The notes under the pieces were generated by a model, which worked only from the letters and a program-made list of their open reading frames with translations, was not told the origin of the DNA and ran no database searches. From assembly GCF_030813715.1 (NCBI RefSeq), contig NZ_JAUSUZ010000001.1:62001-126000 (forward strand): a stretch of 64,000 nt of DNA. Direction: 5' to 3'. Positions within the stretch are counted from its first letter, which is position 1, and each line of letters begins with the position of its first letter. Positions 1 through 9,200 of this stretch are shown here, in pieces. This DNA is from Catenuloplanes indicus. Its GTDB lineage: Bacteria > Actinomycetota > Actinomycetes > Mycobacteriales > Micromonosporaceae. The position numbers were made by a program, and so were the translations under genes.

Positions 1-1
1 C

Positions 2-181
2 GGCGACGACGGCGTGCGGGTGCTGGTCGACGGCGTGCTCGTGATCGACGGCTGGTCCGACCACGGGCCCGCCACGTTCACCGCGGACGTGCCGCTCGAC
101 GCGGGCGCGCACACCGTGGTCGTCGAATACTACGAGCGCGGCGGGGGCGCGCTCGCCCGGTTCGGTCAGATACGCATCTAG
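2..181 (+). CDS. PA14-domain protein, C-terminal end (partial)
   Basis: The gene enters from the left edge; only the last 59 codons and the TAG stop are visible. The residues GDDGVRVLVDGVLVIDGW followed by a VEYYERGGGA-type strand match the conserved end of PA14 domains, which are beta-barrel carbohydrate-binding modules found in secreted glycosidases and adhesins. The downstream glycosyltransferase gene starts 20 bp later, so the two are probably co-transcribed and this protein is likely an extracytoplasmic sugar-binding or sugar-cleaving product of an envelope polysaccharide locus. The catalytic or anchoring part lies outside the window, so no enzyme activity can be named. Confidence 0.75.
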   Translation, partial: GDDGVRVLVDGVLVIDGWSDHGPATFTADVPLDAGAHTVVVEYYERGGGALARFGQIRI

Positions 182-200
182 CAGGGAGGACACACCGGTC

Positions 201-2123
201 ATGGCGGATATCGCGCCCACCCGGATCAGGCCCGCCGAGACCGCCGCGCCACCCGCGGTCAGCGTCGTGGTGCCGACCCGCAACGAGGCCGGCAACGTCC
301 GGCCGCTGGTCGACCGGCTGCGCGCCGCGTTCGGCAGCACACCCACGGAGATCGTCTTCGTGGACGACAGCGACGACGACACCCCGGCCGCGATCGCCGG
401 GACCGGTGCGCGCCTGGTGCACCGGCCGGCCGGGCAGCGCGCCGGCGGGCTCGGCGGCGCGGTCGTCGCCGGGTTCCGCGCCGCCACCGCGCCCTGGGTG
501 GTGGTGATGGACGGCGACCTGCAGCACCCGCCGGAGACCGTGCCGGACCTGCTCGCGGCCGGGGAGGTGGACAACGCGGACGCGGTCGTCGCCAGCCGCT
601 ACCGGGGCGCGGGCAGCGCGGGCGGGCTCTCCGGCCGGTTCCGGCGGCTCGTCTCACGGGCCACCGGCGCGCTGGCCAAGCTGGTCTTCCCGCTGCGGCT
701 GCGCGGCGTCACGGACCCGATGAGCGGGTTCTTCGCGGTCCGCCGCGACGCGGTGCCACCGGACGCGCTGCGCCCGGACGGCTACAAGATCCTGCTGGAG
801 GTGCTGGTCCGCGGCCGGATCGGCCGGGTCGTCGAGGTGCCGTACACGTTCCGGTCCCGGCTGGCCGGCGAGAGCAAGGCGTCGCTGCGCGAGGGCCTGC
901 GGTTCGGCCGGCACCTGCTCACGCTGCGGCTGTCCCGGCCGCGGATCGCCGGGTTCGCGCTGGCCGGCGCGTCCGGGATCGCGGTCAACTCGGGCGCGCT
1001 GTGGCTGTTCGCGCTCGGCCTGCCGTACCTGGTCGCGGCCGTGCTCGCGGTGCAGGTCGCGATCGGCTGGAACTTCCTGATCATCGACCGGCTGGTGATG
1101 CCGCCCGGCCGGCGGACCCGGCTGCGCCGCTTCGGCCGGTTCCTGCTGCTCAACAACACGCTCACGCCGATCCACGTCGGGTTGCTGTACGCCATGGTCA
1201 CCTACGGCGGGCTGCACTACCTGGCCGCCAACGCGATCGCGATCATGGTCGTGTTCGCGGTGCGCTACCTGGCCACCAGCCGCTGGGTCTACGGCGAGGT
1301 CGCGATGCCCGGCATGCGCGGCGTGGCCGGGGCCGTGCGGCGGGCCGCGCTGACCCGGCTGCTGCTGGCGTTCACGCTGACCACGGTCGCGTTCCCGGCG
1401 CTGGCCGGCTCGGTGTGGGACGCGCTGTGGGAGCGCGGCGGCACCGTGCCGCTGCTGATCCCGCTCGTGGCCGCGTCCGCGCTGGTGGCGGCGCGGCTGC
1501 GGCCGTCGTCGCGGGAACCGGACGTGCACGACCGGCAGGTGGACGGGCTGCTCGCGGCCGCGCTGCTGGTCTGCGCGGGCACACTGGTGCTGGTCACGCC
1601 GGAGCTGACGCTGGTCGCGGGCGTGGCGTTCCAGGCCGGCGCCGCGATCCTGCTGCTCGGTACGCGGGCCACCGCACGGCTGCGCTGGGTGATGCTGTTG
1701 CCGCTGGTCGCCGCGATCCCGACCCCCGGCGTGGTACGGCCGGGAGCGCTGGTCCCGCTGCTCGGTGCGGTGCTGTGCGTGACGGTGTGTGCCGGTGTCC
1801 TCGGTGTGCGGCGGGCCGGGCGGTCGTTCGTACCCTCGTTGCTGTCCTTGATCGTGGTTGCTCTTCTGCCCGCGCTGCTGGGCCGGATGCTGGACGCCGT
1901 GCCGCCACCCGGCGTGACGGATGTGCTGCTCGCCGTCATGGTCGCGTTCTGGGCCGTGCGGTGGGGACGTGCGGAAACGCCCGCGATCGCGCGGCAGTAC
2001 CTGCCCCGGGCCCGGTTCGCGGCGGTGGTGCTGGTGGTGATCGCGCTGGTGCTCGGCTTGCGGGCGCTCCCCGAGGTCACGCCGCTGCCGGCCCGGCTGT
2101 CGTTCGCGGAGGTGGCCGAATGA
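201..2123 (+). CDS. GT2 glycosyltransferase fused to GtrA-like membrane domain
   Basis: 640 aa. Residues about 15-240 form a GT2 domain of the dolichyl/polyprenyl-phosphate mannose synthase type: VSVVVPTRNEAGNV at the start, VDDSDDDT, the catalytic DGDLQHP near residue 105 and the DPMSGFF motif near 175. Residues about 250-375 are a GtrA-type four-helix membrane domain, and the remaining 260 residues are a run of further hydrophobic helices. The likely reaction is transfer of a sugar from a nucleotide donor to polyprenyl phosphate at the inner membrane face, with the GtrA part helping flip the product. The ATG has a good ribosome binding site (GGGAGGA). It overlaps the next gene by ATGA, indicating an operon. 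The long third membrane module is unusual; GT2-GtrA fusions normally end after GtrA. Confidence 0.85.
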   Translation: MADIAPTRIRPAETAAPPAVSVVVPTRNEAGNVRPLVDRLRAAFGSTPTEIVFVDDSDDDTPAAIAGTGARLVHRPAGQRAGGLGGAVVAGFRAATAPWVVVMDGDLQHPPETVPDLLAAGEVDNADAVVASRYRGAGSAGGLSGRFRRLVSRATGALAKLVFPLRLRGVTDPMSGFFAVRRDAVPPDALRPDGYKILLEVLVRGRIGRVVEVPYTFRSRLAGESKASLREGLRFGRHLLTLRLSRPRIAGFALAGASGIAVNSGALWLFALGLPYLVAAVLAVQVAIGWNFLIIDRLVMPPGRRTRLRRFGRFLLLNNTLTPIHVGLLYAMVTYGGLHYLAANAIAIMVVFAVRYLATSRWVYGEVAMPGMRGVAGAVRRAALTRLLLAFTLTTVAFPALAGSVWDALWERGGTVPLLIPLVAASALVAARLRPSSREPDVHDRQVDGLLAAALLVCAGTLVLVTPELTLVAGVAFQAGAAILLLGTRATARLRWVMLLPLVAAIPTPGVVRPGALVPLLGAVLCVTVCAGVLGVRRAGRSFVPSLLSLIVVALLPALLGRMLDAVPPPGVTDVLLAVMVAFWAVRWGRAETPAIARQYLPRARFAAVVLVVIALVLGLRALPEVTPLPARLSFAEVAE

Positions 2124-3520
2124 GTGCGCCGGTCGACCTCCGGACGCGCTGGCCGGACCACTCGGCGCACGTGGTGCTCAGCCGGGTGCAGCGCGGCGGG
2201 TTCGCGGTGCTGCTCGCGGTCGTGCTGGCCGGGCTGGTGCTGCGGCCGATGCTGGTGGTGCAGGCCGTGGTCGCGCTGATCACGCTGGCCTACACCGCGG
2301 CGATCGTGTTCCGGGTGGTGCTCGTCTACGCGGCCGGGACCGGCGAGCACCGGGTGCGGGTCAGCGACGCGGACGCGCTGGCCGAGGACGACCTGCCGGT
2401 GTACACCGTGCTGGTGCCGGCCTACCGGGAGCCGCGTGTGATCGGGCTGCTGATGGAGCACCTGGCGGCGCTCGACTACCCGCCCGGCAAACTCGAGGTG
2501 ATCCTGCTGCTGGAGGCGGATGACGCGGAGACGATCGCGGCCGCGGAGGCGGCGCTGCCCGGGCCGCACGTGCGCATCCTGGTCGTGCCGGAGTCGCAGC
2601 CGCGCACCAAGCCGAAGGCGTGCAACGTCGGGCTGGCGGAGGCGCGCGGCGAGTTCGTCACCATCTATGACGCGGAGGACATCCCGGAACCGCTGCAACT
2701 GCGGCGCGCGGTCGTCGCGATGCGCCGGCTCGGCCCGTCCTACGTGTGCCTGCAGGCCGAACTCGGCTACTTCAACACCGACCAGAACCGGATCACCCGG
2801 TGGTTCGCGCTGGAGTACGCGTCCTGGTTCCGGTCGCTGCTGCCCGGCCTGGTCGCGCTGCGCATGCCGATCCCGCTCGGCGGCACCAGCAACCACTTCC
2901 GGGCCGCCGCGCTGCGCGACCTGGGCGCGTGGGACCCGTTCAACGTGACCGAGGACGCGGACCTCGGCATGCGGCTGGCCCGCGCCGGATACCGGGTCGG
3001 CGTGCTCGACTCGGTCACGCTGGAGGAGGCGAACTCCGACTTCATCAACTGGATCAAGCAGCGGAGCCGGTGGTACAAGGGCTACCTGATGACCTGGCTG
3101 GTGCACCTGCGCGCACCCCGGGCCACGGTGATGCAGCTGGGCTGGCGCGGGCTGCTCTGCCTGAACCTGTTCGTCGGCGGTACGCCGCTGGCCGCGCTGC
3201 TGAACGCGGCACTGTGGGCGACGACCGCGCTGTGGTTCCTGGACCGGCCGCCGATCCTCGAACAGATCTTCATCCCGCCCTACTACTACCTCGGCCTGGC
3301 CTGCCTGGTCTTCGGCAACGCCACGGTGATCTACCTGAACCTGCTGTCCGTGCGCACCATGGACCGGCCGGACCTGCTCGGCACCGCGCTGCTGTCGCCG
3401 CTGTACTGGGCGATGATGAGCCTGGCCGGCGCGAAGGCCGCGTGGCAGCTGGTGTTCCGGCCGTCCTACTGGGAGAAGACCACGCACGGCCTGCACCTGG
3501 AGTCGTCCCATGCCGCGTAG
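2120..3520 (+). CDS. Cellulose-synthase-like GT2 glycosyltransferase
   Basis: 466 aa processive-type GT2 enzyme. Two hydrophobic helices (about residues 25-75) precede a cytoplasmic catalytic domain with the D, DxD, D, QxxRW pattern: YDAEDIPEP near 183, TEDADLG near 277 and KQRSRWYKG near 312. Three to four hydrophobic helices follow. This is the architecture of cellulose synthase/hyaluronan synthase relatives that polymerise and extrude a beta-linked glycan, although monofunctional members exist. The start is the ATG in an ATGA overlap with the preceding gene, and the gene overlaps the next one by 11 bp, so the three glycosyltransferase genes are translationally coupled. The sugar specificity cannot be read from sequence. 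Confidence 0.88.
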   Translation: MSAPVDLRTRWPDHSAHVVLSRVQRGGFAVLLAVVLAGLVLRPMLVVQAVVALITLAYTAAIVFRVVLVYAAGTGEHRVRVSDADALAEDDLPVYTVLVPAYREPRVIGLLMEHLAALDYPPGKLEVILLLEADDAETIAAAEAALPGPHVRILVVPESQPRTKPKACNVGLAEARGEFVTIYDAEDIPEPLQLRRAVVAMRRLGPSYVCLQAELGYFNTDQNRITRWFALEYASWFRSLLPGLVALRMPIPLGGTSNHFRAAALRDLGAWDPFNVTEDADLGMRLARAGYRVGVLDSVTLEEANSDFINWIKQRSRWYKGYLMTWLVHLRAPRATVMQLGWRGLLCLNLFVGGTPLAALLNAALWATTALWFLDRPPILEQIFIPPYYYLGLACLVFGNATVIYLNLLSVRTMDRPDLLGTALLSPLYWAMMSLAGAKAAWQLVFRPSYWEKTTHGLHLESSHAA

Positions 3521-5054
3521 GATCTGGATCGTCCCGGTCGTGCTGCTCTACCTGGCCGTCGCGCTCTGGTTCTGGGACGCGCGACTGGTGCCCGGCGACT
3601 CGACCAGCCGGGTGGCGAACGCGTACTACACGCTCTACAGCCGCGATCCGCACCTGGCCGCGATCGGGTTCGTCTGGAACCCGCTGCCGTCGCTGGTGCT
3701 GCTGCCGTTCCTGCCGCTGCGGCACGTGTTCCCGGCACTCACCCAGGAGTCGCTGCTGCCGGTGCTGGCGTCCGCGGTGTTCATGGCCGCGGTCGTCTGG
3801 CTCGTGCACGACGTGCTCCGCCGGGCGTCCGTGGCACCGGTGCCGCGCGCGCTGCTCACGGCCGCGTTCGCGCTGCACCCGATGATCGTGGTGTATGCCG
3901 GGAACGGGATGAGCGAGGCCTGCTTCCTGCTGTGCCTGCTGCTCGCGGTGCGATATCTGCAGGAGTGGCTGACGTCGGCGCGGGTCACGCTGCTGGTGCC
4001 GCTCGGGCTCGCGGTCGGGCTCGCCTACGGCGCGCGCTACGAGGCGCTGGCACCGGCCGCTGCCGTACCGGTGCTGGTGTTCCTGGTGACCTGGTGGCGC
4101 ACCCGGTCGGCCGCGCTGGCCCGGGTGGACGCGGTGATCGTGGCGTTCCCGGCCGCGCTGGCCGTCGCGGTGTGGGCGCTGGCCAGCCGGCTGATCGTCG
4201 GCCAGTGGTTCGCCACGTTCTCCAGCGAGTACGGCAACTCCGCGCAGGTGACGGCGAACGCGTCCGGCATCTCGTCGGTCACCGGGACGGACCTGGCGTC
4301 CCGCGCGATGTACGGCTGGCAGCAGCTGCTCGGGCTGTCGCCGTTCGTCGCGGTGCTGCTGGTGGCGGCGCTCGTGCTGGCCTGGCGGCGGCGGTCGGCC
4401 GGGGTGCTGGCACCGGTCGCGGTGCTGGGGGCGGTGCTGGCGTTCGACGCGCTCGCGTTCCTGAGCGGCACGTCGTTCGGGTGGCTGCGGTTCCACATCG
4501 CGGTGATCCCGCTGGCGGTGCTGCTGGCGGGGTACTGCCTGCCGTCCGGCCGGGTTCCGGCCCCGGGAGCGGCGGCGGGCGGGGTCCGGCGGCGGACCGT
4601 GGCCGCGGTGCCGCTGCTGCTGGCGGTGGCGGCGGTCCCGGCCGCGCTGGTCACGCTGAGCCGGCCGGAACTGGCGCGGGAGGAGTCGGAGTGGTTCACC
4701 GCGTCCGGTGCGGCCCGGACGGCCGGGCTGGCCGAGGTCAACGCGACGGTGGCCGCGGACCTGGACCGGCTGGGGTTGCCGGAGGGCGCGGTGGTGACGG
4801 ACGCGGCGTACGCGTTCGGCGTGATCCTGGCCAGCGACAACCCCCGCCAGTTCGTGATCACCCCGGACCGCGACTTCACGGCGACGCTCGCGGCGCCGCG
4901 GGAGTCGGGGGCGCGGTATCTGCTGATCTCGGCGAAGGGCGCGGCGGACGCGGTGCGGCGCAGCGCGTTCGGCGAGGCACCGGTCACGGTGCCGGGGGCG
5001 TGGAGCTGGCACGATCCGGCGGGGAACGTGCAGTGGACGCTGGTGCCGATCTGA
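3510..5054 (+). CDS. GT39-like polytopic membrane protein
   Basis: 514 aa, with about ten hydrophobic helices and acidic residues in the first periplasmic loop (DARLVPGDSTSRVANAYYT), as in GT-C fold glycosyltransferases of the GT39/ArnT/PMT group that use a polyprenyl-phosphate sugar donor. The C-terminal quarter (about residues 385-514) is soluble and outward facing. It begins inside the preceding gene (11-bp overlap) and ends the cluster. A reasonable reading is that the first enzyme makes the lipid-linked sugar and this one transfers it outside, but that is inference. The protein could also be an orphan membrane protein without transferase activity. Confidence 0.65.
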   Translation: MPRRIWIVPVVLLYLAVALWFWDARLVPGDSTSRVANAYYTLYSRDPHLAAIGFVWNPLPSLVLLPFLPLRHVFPALTQESLLPVLASAVFMAAVVWLVHDVLRRASVAPVPRALLTAAFALHPMIVVYAGNGMSEACFLLCLLLAVRYLQEWLTSARVTLLVPLGLAVGLAYGARYEALAPAAAVPVLVFLVTWWRTRSAALARVDAVIVAFPAALAVAVWALASRLIVGQWFATFSSEYGNSAQVTANASGISSVTGTDLASRAMYGWQQLLGLSPFVAVLLVAALVLAWRRRSAGVLAPVAVLGAVLAFDALAFLSGTSFGWLRFHIAVIPLAVLLAGYCLPSGRVPAPGAAAGGVRRRTVAAVPLLLAVAAVPAALVTLSRPELAREESEWFTASGAARTAGLAEVNATVAADLDRLGLPEGAVVTDAAYAFGVILASDNPRQFVITPDRDFTATLAAPRESGARYLLISAKGAADAVRRSAFGEAPVTVPGAWSWHDPAGNVQWTLVPI

Positions 5055-5177
5055 GGATCGGGTTTCGGCGGGGCCCCGGCGGTCAGCCGAGGTCCCGCTG
5101 GACCCGCCGGCTGCCGCGCTGATCAGCACGCCGGTACGGAAATTCGCTGGCCGCCGGTCGATACGCTGAAGAGCGAC

Positions 5178-5726
5178 ATGGACATCAAGCGGATCAGTAA
5201 ACGCCTCTCCCTCGTCCTCCGGCACCGCCCGGAGAGCATCGGCGTCACCCTCACCGCGGACGGCTGGATCCCCGTCCCTGCCCTGCTCGCGGCGCTTGCC
5301 CGGCACGGGCTCCCGCTGACCCGGGACCAGCTCGGCCGCGTCGTCGACGAGAACGACAAGAAGCGATTCACGATCGAACGGACATCCGGCGGCGAGCGCA
5401 TCCGGGCGAACCAGGGGCACTCGGTCGCCGTCGAGCTCGGCTACGCGGCCGAGGCGCCGCCGGGCACGCTCTACCACGGGACCGCGGACCGCAACCTCGC
5501 GTCGATCCGGGAGCGGGGTCTGGTCAAGGGCGGCCGGCACCACGTGCACCTCTCGCCGGACCCGGCCACGGCCCGGACGGTCGGCACCCGGCACGGCCGG
5601 CCGGTCGTGCTCACGGTCGCGGCCGCGCGCATGGCGGCCGATGGGCATGCGTTCTTCCGGAGTGCGAACGGGGTCTGGCTGACCGACGCCGTACCGCCGG
5701 AGTACCTCGACGTACCGCGCTCCTAG
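5178..5726 (+). CDS. kptA: RNA 2'-phosphotransferase (KptA/Tpt1 family)
   Basis: 182 aa, the usual length for bacterial KptA. The N-terminal winged-helix lobe has the family signature LSLVLRHRP, carrying the catalytic Arg15, His16 and Arg17. The C-terminal ADP-ribosyltransferase-like lobe has LYHGT near residue 96 and RGLVKGGRHHVHLS near 113. The family transfers an internal RNA 2'-phosphate to NAD+, giving ADP-ribose 1''-2''-cyclic phosphate and nicotinamide. Bacteria lack the tRNA-splicing pathway that makes this substrate in fungi, so the physiological target here is unknown. It stands 123 bp after the glycosyltransferase operon and 9 bp before the methyltransferase gene, so it may be co-transcribed with the latter. 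Confidence 0.93.
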   Translation: MDIKRISKRLSLVLRHRPESIGVTLTADGWIPVPALLAALARHGLPLTRDQLGRVVDENDKKRFTIERTSGGERIRANQGHSVAVELGYAAEAPPGTLYHGTADRNLASIRERGLVKGGRHHVHLSPDPATARTVGTRHGRPVVLTVAAARMAADGHAFFRSANGVWLTDAVPPEYLDVPRS

Positions 5727-5735
5727 ACTGAGCCG

Positions 5736-6749
5736 ATGAGCGCCACCTCCGAGGAGCACACGGATCCCCGGATCGTGGCGCTGCACGACGCGCTGCACCC
5801 GCAGCCGCGGGAACATCCGTTCTACGTCGACCTGGCCGCGCAGCTGCCGGCGGTGTCGGTGGCGGACGTCGGGTGCGGCACCGGGCGTCTCGCGGCCGAG
5901 CTGGCCCGGCGTGGCCACCGGGTGACCGCGGTCGACCCGTCCGCGCCGATGCTCGACCTGGCCCGGCGGCGGCCGATCGGCGCGCTGGTGACCTGGCTGC
6001 GCGGCGACGCCCGTACCCTGCCGGAAAACGCGTTCGACCTGGTCGTCCTGGCCGGGGGTGTGGTCTCGGAGATCACCGACGACCGGGAGCTGATCGCCTC
6101 GTTCGCGGCGGTCCGGCGGGCGCTGCGGCCGGGTGGGCGGCTCGCGTTCGACGCCCGCCGGTACCGTGCCCGGGACTGGACCCGGTGGACGCGCGCCGCG
6201 TCGTACCGCCGGCTCGCGGACGGTGCGGCGGCGTGGCGGGAGGACGCGCGGGCGGACGGCGACCGGATCCGCTACCGGGCCGGGTACCGGCTCGCGGACG
6301 GCACCGAGCTCGCGTTCGACCGGGAGGTCCGGCTGCGCTCCGACGTCTGGTACCAGACCGTGCTGACCGAGGCCGGTTTCCGCGTCGACCCGGCCGACGA
6401 CGACGCGGACGGGCTGCTCGTGCTGGCCGCGGCCGGCCCGCCGCGGCGCGCGTCCGGGCTGCGGTTCGAGCGGGCGGCGGACCGGCTGTGGGCGGTGGTC
6501 GACGACGACACCGGCCGCCCGGCCCGGGTGCCGATGCCGGACGACTCGCTGGAGATCATCGCTCGGCTGCGGCGAATGGGGGTGGCGCTGGACCAGGTCG
6601 TGGCCGCGGCCCGGGACGCCGGGCTGGACTGGGATCCGGCCGGTGAGGTCCGGGCCCGTTCGGAGGCCGGCATGGACGAGTGGCGACGCCGGGACCGCGA
6701 GGAACGGGAGCGACGGAAGCAGGCGTTCCGTGACAGAATGGCGCGGTGA
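5736..6749 (+). CDS. Class I SAM-dependent methyltransferase
   Basis: 337 aa. The SAM-binding motif I is VADVGCGTGRLAAEL near residue 45, with the acidic motif II residue in TAVDPSAPML and a post-I GDARTLP stretch near 95. The methyltransferase fold ends near 235. The remaining hundred residues are a separate segment ending in a very charged helix (EWRRRDREERERRKQAF) that is not part of the core fold and might contact substrate or a partner. The substrate is unknown. It lies 9 bp after kptA and overlaps the next gene by GTGA, so it is part of a three-gene run. Confidence 0.82.
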   Translation: MSATSEEHTDPRIVALHDALHPQPREHPFYVDLAAQLPAVSVADVGCGTGRLAAELARRGHRVTAVDPSAPMLDLARRRPIGALVTWLRGDARTLPENAFDLVVLAGGVVSEITDDRELIASFAAVRRALRPGGRLAFDARRYRARDWTRWTRAASYRRLADGAAAWREDARADGDRIRYRAGYRLADGTELAFDREVRLRSDVWYQTVLTEAGFRVDPADDDADGLLVLAAAGPPRRASGLRFERAADRLWAVVDDDTGRPARVPMPDDSLEIIARLRRMGVALDQVVAAARDAGLDWDPAGEVRARSEAGMDEWRRRDREERERRKQAFRDRMAR

Positions 6750-7690
6750 ACGCGGCCGATGTCCGCGACGCGGCGGCTCGTCTCGCCGGAGTCGCCCACC
6801 GTACCCCCGTGGCCGTCTCCCGGACCTTGAACGCGCGCACCGGGACGGAGGCGTTCCTGAAGTGCGAGAACCTGCAGCGTGTCGGCGCGTTCAAGTTCCG
6901 CGGCGCGTTCAACGCGATCTCCCGCCGCACGCCGGAGGAGCTCTCCCGCGGCATCGCGGCCTACTCGTCCGGCAACCACGCGCAGGCGGTGGCGCTGGCC
7001 GCGCGCGAGCTGGGCGCCCGTGCGGTGGTGCTGATGCCGGCGGACACGCCCACGTCCAAACGCGACGCGGTCCGCGACTACGGCGCCGAGATCCACACCT
7101 ATGACCGCTACACGCAGGACCGCGTCGCACTCGGCGAGGCTCTGGCCGCGGAGCGCGGCCTGACGCTGATCCCGCCGTACGATCATCCGCACGTGATGGC
7201 CGGCCAGGGCACCGCCGCACTCGAACTGATCGAGGACACCGGCCCGCTCGACACGCTGCTGGTCCCGGTCGGCGGCGGCGGCCTGATCGCCGGCTGCGCC
7301 ACGATCGCCAAGGCGCTGCTGCCGGACATTCGCGTGATCGGCGTCGAACCGGCCGTCGGCGACGACACGCTGCGCTCGCTGCGCGCGGGCGAACGCGTCC
7401 GCATCCCGGTGCCGCGCACGATCGCGGACGGCATGGCCGCCGACACGCCCGGCACGCTCACCTTCGAGGTCAACCGCCGCCTGGTCGACGACGTCGTTCT
7501 GGTCACCGACGAGGAGATCCGCGACGCGATGCGCTTCGCCTTCGACCGCATGAAACTCGTCCTCGAGCCGAACGGCGCCACCGGCCTCGCCGCCCTCCTC
7601 CAGGGCCGCGCCCCCGCCGCGCACCGCGTCGGCGTCCTGCTGTCCGGCGGCAACATCGACGTCACCCGCTTCATCGACCTGCTGGCCTGA
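6746..7690 (+). CDS. Threonine/serine dehydratase-like PLP enzyme
   Basis: 314 aa fold-type II PLP enzyme. The Schiff-base lysine is in AFKFRGAFNAI near residue 51, the SSGNHAQAVA loop near 75 binds the substrate carboxylate, and the glycine-rich phosphate loop is VGGGGLIAG near 175. There is no C-terminal ACT domain, so it resembles the catabolic threonine dehydratase or serine racemase group rather than the isoleucine-feedback-regulated biosynthetic IlvA. The reaction would be deamination of L-threonine or L-serine to a 2-oxoacid, or racemisation. The GTG start overlaps the methyltransferase stop. Confidence 0.86.
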   Translation: MNAADVRDAAARLAGVAHRTPVAVSRTLNARTGTEAFLKCENLQRVGAFKFRGAFNAISRRTPEELSRGIAAYSSGNHAQAVALAARELGARAVVLMPADTPTSKRDAVRDYGAEIHTYDRYTQDRVALGEALAAERGLTLIPPYDHPHVMAGQGTAALELIEDTGPLDTLLVPVGGGGLIAGCATIAKALLPDIRVIGVEPAVGDDTLRSLRAGERVRIPVPRTIADGMAADTPGTLTFEVNRRLVDDVVLVTDEEIRDAMRFAFDRMKLVLEPNGATGLAALLQGRAPAAHRVGVLLSGGNIDVTRFIDLLA

Positions 7691-8011
7691 CCCTTCCCGG
7701 CGGCTCAACCCCGACACCAAGCCCTTGATCTTCCCACTTCCGGCGTGGTGCGGCCCGCACGCTCCCGCGGGCACCGGTCGTCGCTGGCGCTCCTCCCTGC
7801 AAGTCCCGTCGCCGGTCACCACAGGACCGGAGCCCTCCCGAAGCCGCCGCCCGAAGGCCCCGCACGCCGGCGTCATCCCCGGCAGCTGGGCACCGCGCGC
7901 GGCGGCACCGCATGCCGGATATTCGGCCATATCTCGGGCGTAAGGCCGCCCAAACGCAGCCCGCGGCAGGGGCGCGCACTTCCCGCCTGTGAGGCGGGAT
8001 GGGTGGGGCGG
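7691..8011. other. Intergenic region between two convergent genes
   Basis: 321 bp between the convergent dehydratase and acyl-CoA dehydrogenase genes. Open frames crossing it show no recognisable protein features. It contains one copy of a 23-bp sequence that recurs near 24.65 kb, also just downstream of a gene. No clear intrinsic terminator stem stands out, although the stretch is very GC-rich and could fold. Confidence 0.6.
7737..7759 (+). repeat. 23-bp intergenic repeat, copy 1
   Basis: The 23 bases starting CTTCCGGCGTGGTGCGGCCC occur identically at 24654-24676. Both copies lie shortly after the stop codon of a plus-strand gene and are preceded by a similar TCTTCCC stretch. Confidence 0.7.
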
Positions 8012-9148
8012 TCAGGGTTTGGCGAGGGAGCGGGCGATGACGAGGCGCTGGATCTGGTTGGTGCCCTCGACGATCTGAAGGAGTTTGGCCTCGCGGAACC
8101 AGCGTTCGACCGGGTGGTCGGTGACGTAGCCGGCGCCGCCGAGGATCTGGACGGCGTCGGTGGTGACGCGCATGGCGGTGTCGGTGGCGAAGAGTTTGGC
8201 CTGGGCGGCCTCGGTGCTGAACGGCAGGCCTGCGTCGCGGAGGCGGGCGGCGGTGTAGAGCAGGGCGCGGGCGGCGCTGATGCCGGTGGCGGCGTCGGCG
8301 AGCAGGAAGCCGATGCCCTGGAAGTCGATGATGCGGGAGCCGAACTGGGTGCGTTCGCGCGCGTAGGCGACGGCGTGGTCCAGGGCGGCCTGGGCGAGGC
8401 CGACGGCGCAGGCGGCGATGCCGAGGCGGCCGGCGTCGAGCGCGGACATCGCGATCCGGAAGCCCTGGCCCTCGGCGCCGACCAGGCGGTCGGCGGGCAC
8501 CCGGGCGCCGGTGAGCACGACCTGGGCGGGTGCGCCGGCGTGCAGGCCCATCAGGCGTTCGCGGGGCTGTGGCGCGAGGCCGGTCGTGGTGGCGTCGAGC
8601 AGCAGGCAGGAGATGCCGCGCGGGCCGGGCTCGCCGGTGCGGGCGAAGACGGTGTAGAAGTCGGCGCTGCCGGCGTGCGTGATCCAGGCCTTGGTGCCGT
8701 CGACGACGTAGTGGTCGCCGTCCCGGACCGCCCTCGTGGTCAGCGCGGCGGCGTCGGAGCCGCCGGCCGGCTCGGACAGGCAGTACGCGCCGAGCAGCTC
8801 ACCGCCGATCATGTCGGGTACGAGCTTGCGCAGCCGGTCGTCGCCGTGGACCGCGGCCGGATAGCAGGAGAGCGTGTGCACGCTGACCGCCTCGGCCACG
8901 GTCAGCCACCGGTACGCGAGGCGCTCCAGCACCCGCAGGTACACCTCGTAGGGCTGGCCGGCGCCGCCCAGCTCCGCGGGGTAGGGCAGGCCGAGCAGGC
9001 CGGCCCGGCCGAGCGTGCGGACGATCTCGCGGGGGAACTCGCCGCGTGCCTCGTGATCGGCGGCGGCCGGCGGGGTCAGCTCGCCGTCGGCGATCTCTTC
9101 GACGAGGCCGAGCAGGTCGCGGGCCTCCTCGGAGGGTGGGATCCACAT
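8012..9148 (-). CDS. Acyl-CoA dehydrogenase
   Basis: 378 aa, full length for the family, with the N-terminal helical, middle beta and C-terminal helical domains. Visible signatures are YCLSEPAGGSDAAAL near residue 145 (flavin/substrate contact), QILGGAGYVTDHPVERWFRE near 335, and the catalytic base glutamate in IVEGTNQIQR near 362. The enzyme oxidises an acyl-CoA thioester to the 2-enoyl-CoA with FAD, passing electrons to ETF. Chain-length preference cannot be judged, but the glutamate position is that of short/medium-chain types. It is transcribed divergently from the aldo/keto reductase across a 52-bp gap with ACGGTCG repeated twice, a possible regulator site. Confidence 0.93.
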   Translation of the reverse strand: MWIPPSEEARDLLGLVEEIADGELTPPAAADHEARGEFPREIVRTLGRAGLLGLPYPAELGGAGQPYEVYLRVLERLAYRWLTVAEAVSVHTLSCYPAAVHGDDRLRKLVPDMIGGELLGAYCLSEPAGGSDAAALTTRAVRDGDHYVVDGTKAWITHAGSADFYTVFARTGEPGPRGISCLLLDATTTGLAPQPRERLMGLHAGAPAQVVLTGARVPADRLVGAEGQGFRIAMSALDAGRLGIAACAVGLAQAALDHAVAYARERTQFGSRIIDFQGIGFLLADAATGISAARALLYTAARLRDAGLPFSTEAAQAKLFATDTAMRVTTDAVQILGGAGYVTDHPVERWFREAKLLQIVEGTNQIQRLVIARSLAKP

Positions 9149-9200
9149 CGGCCAAGGTTAACGGTCGTTAGGGCGTACGGTCGAGTAACGTCTCCAGATC

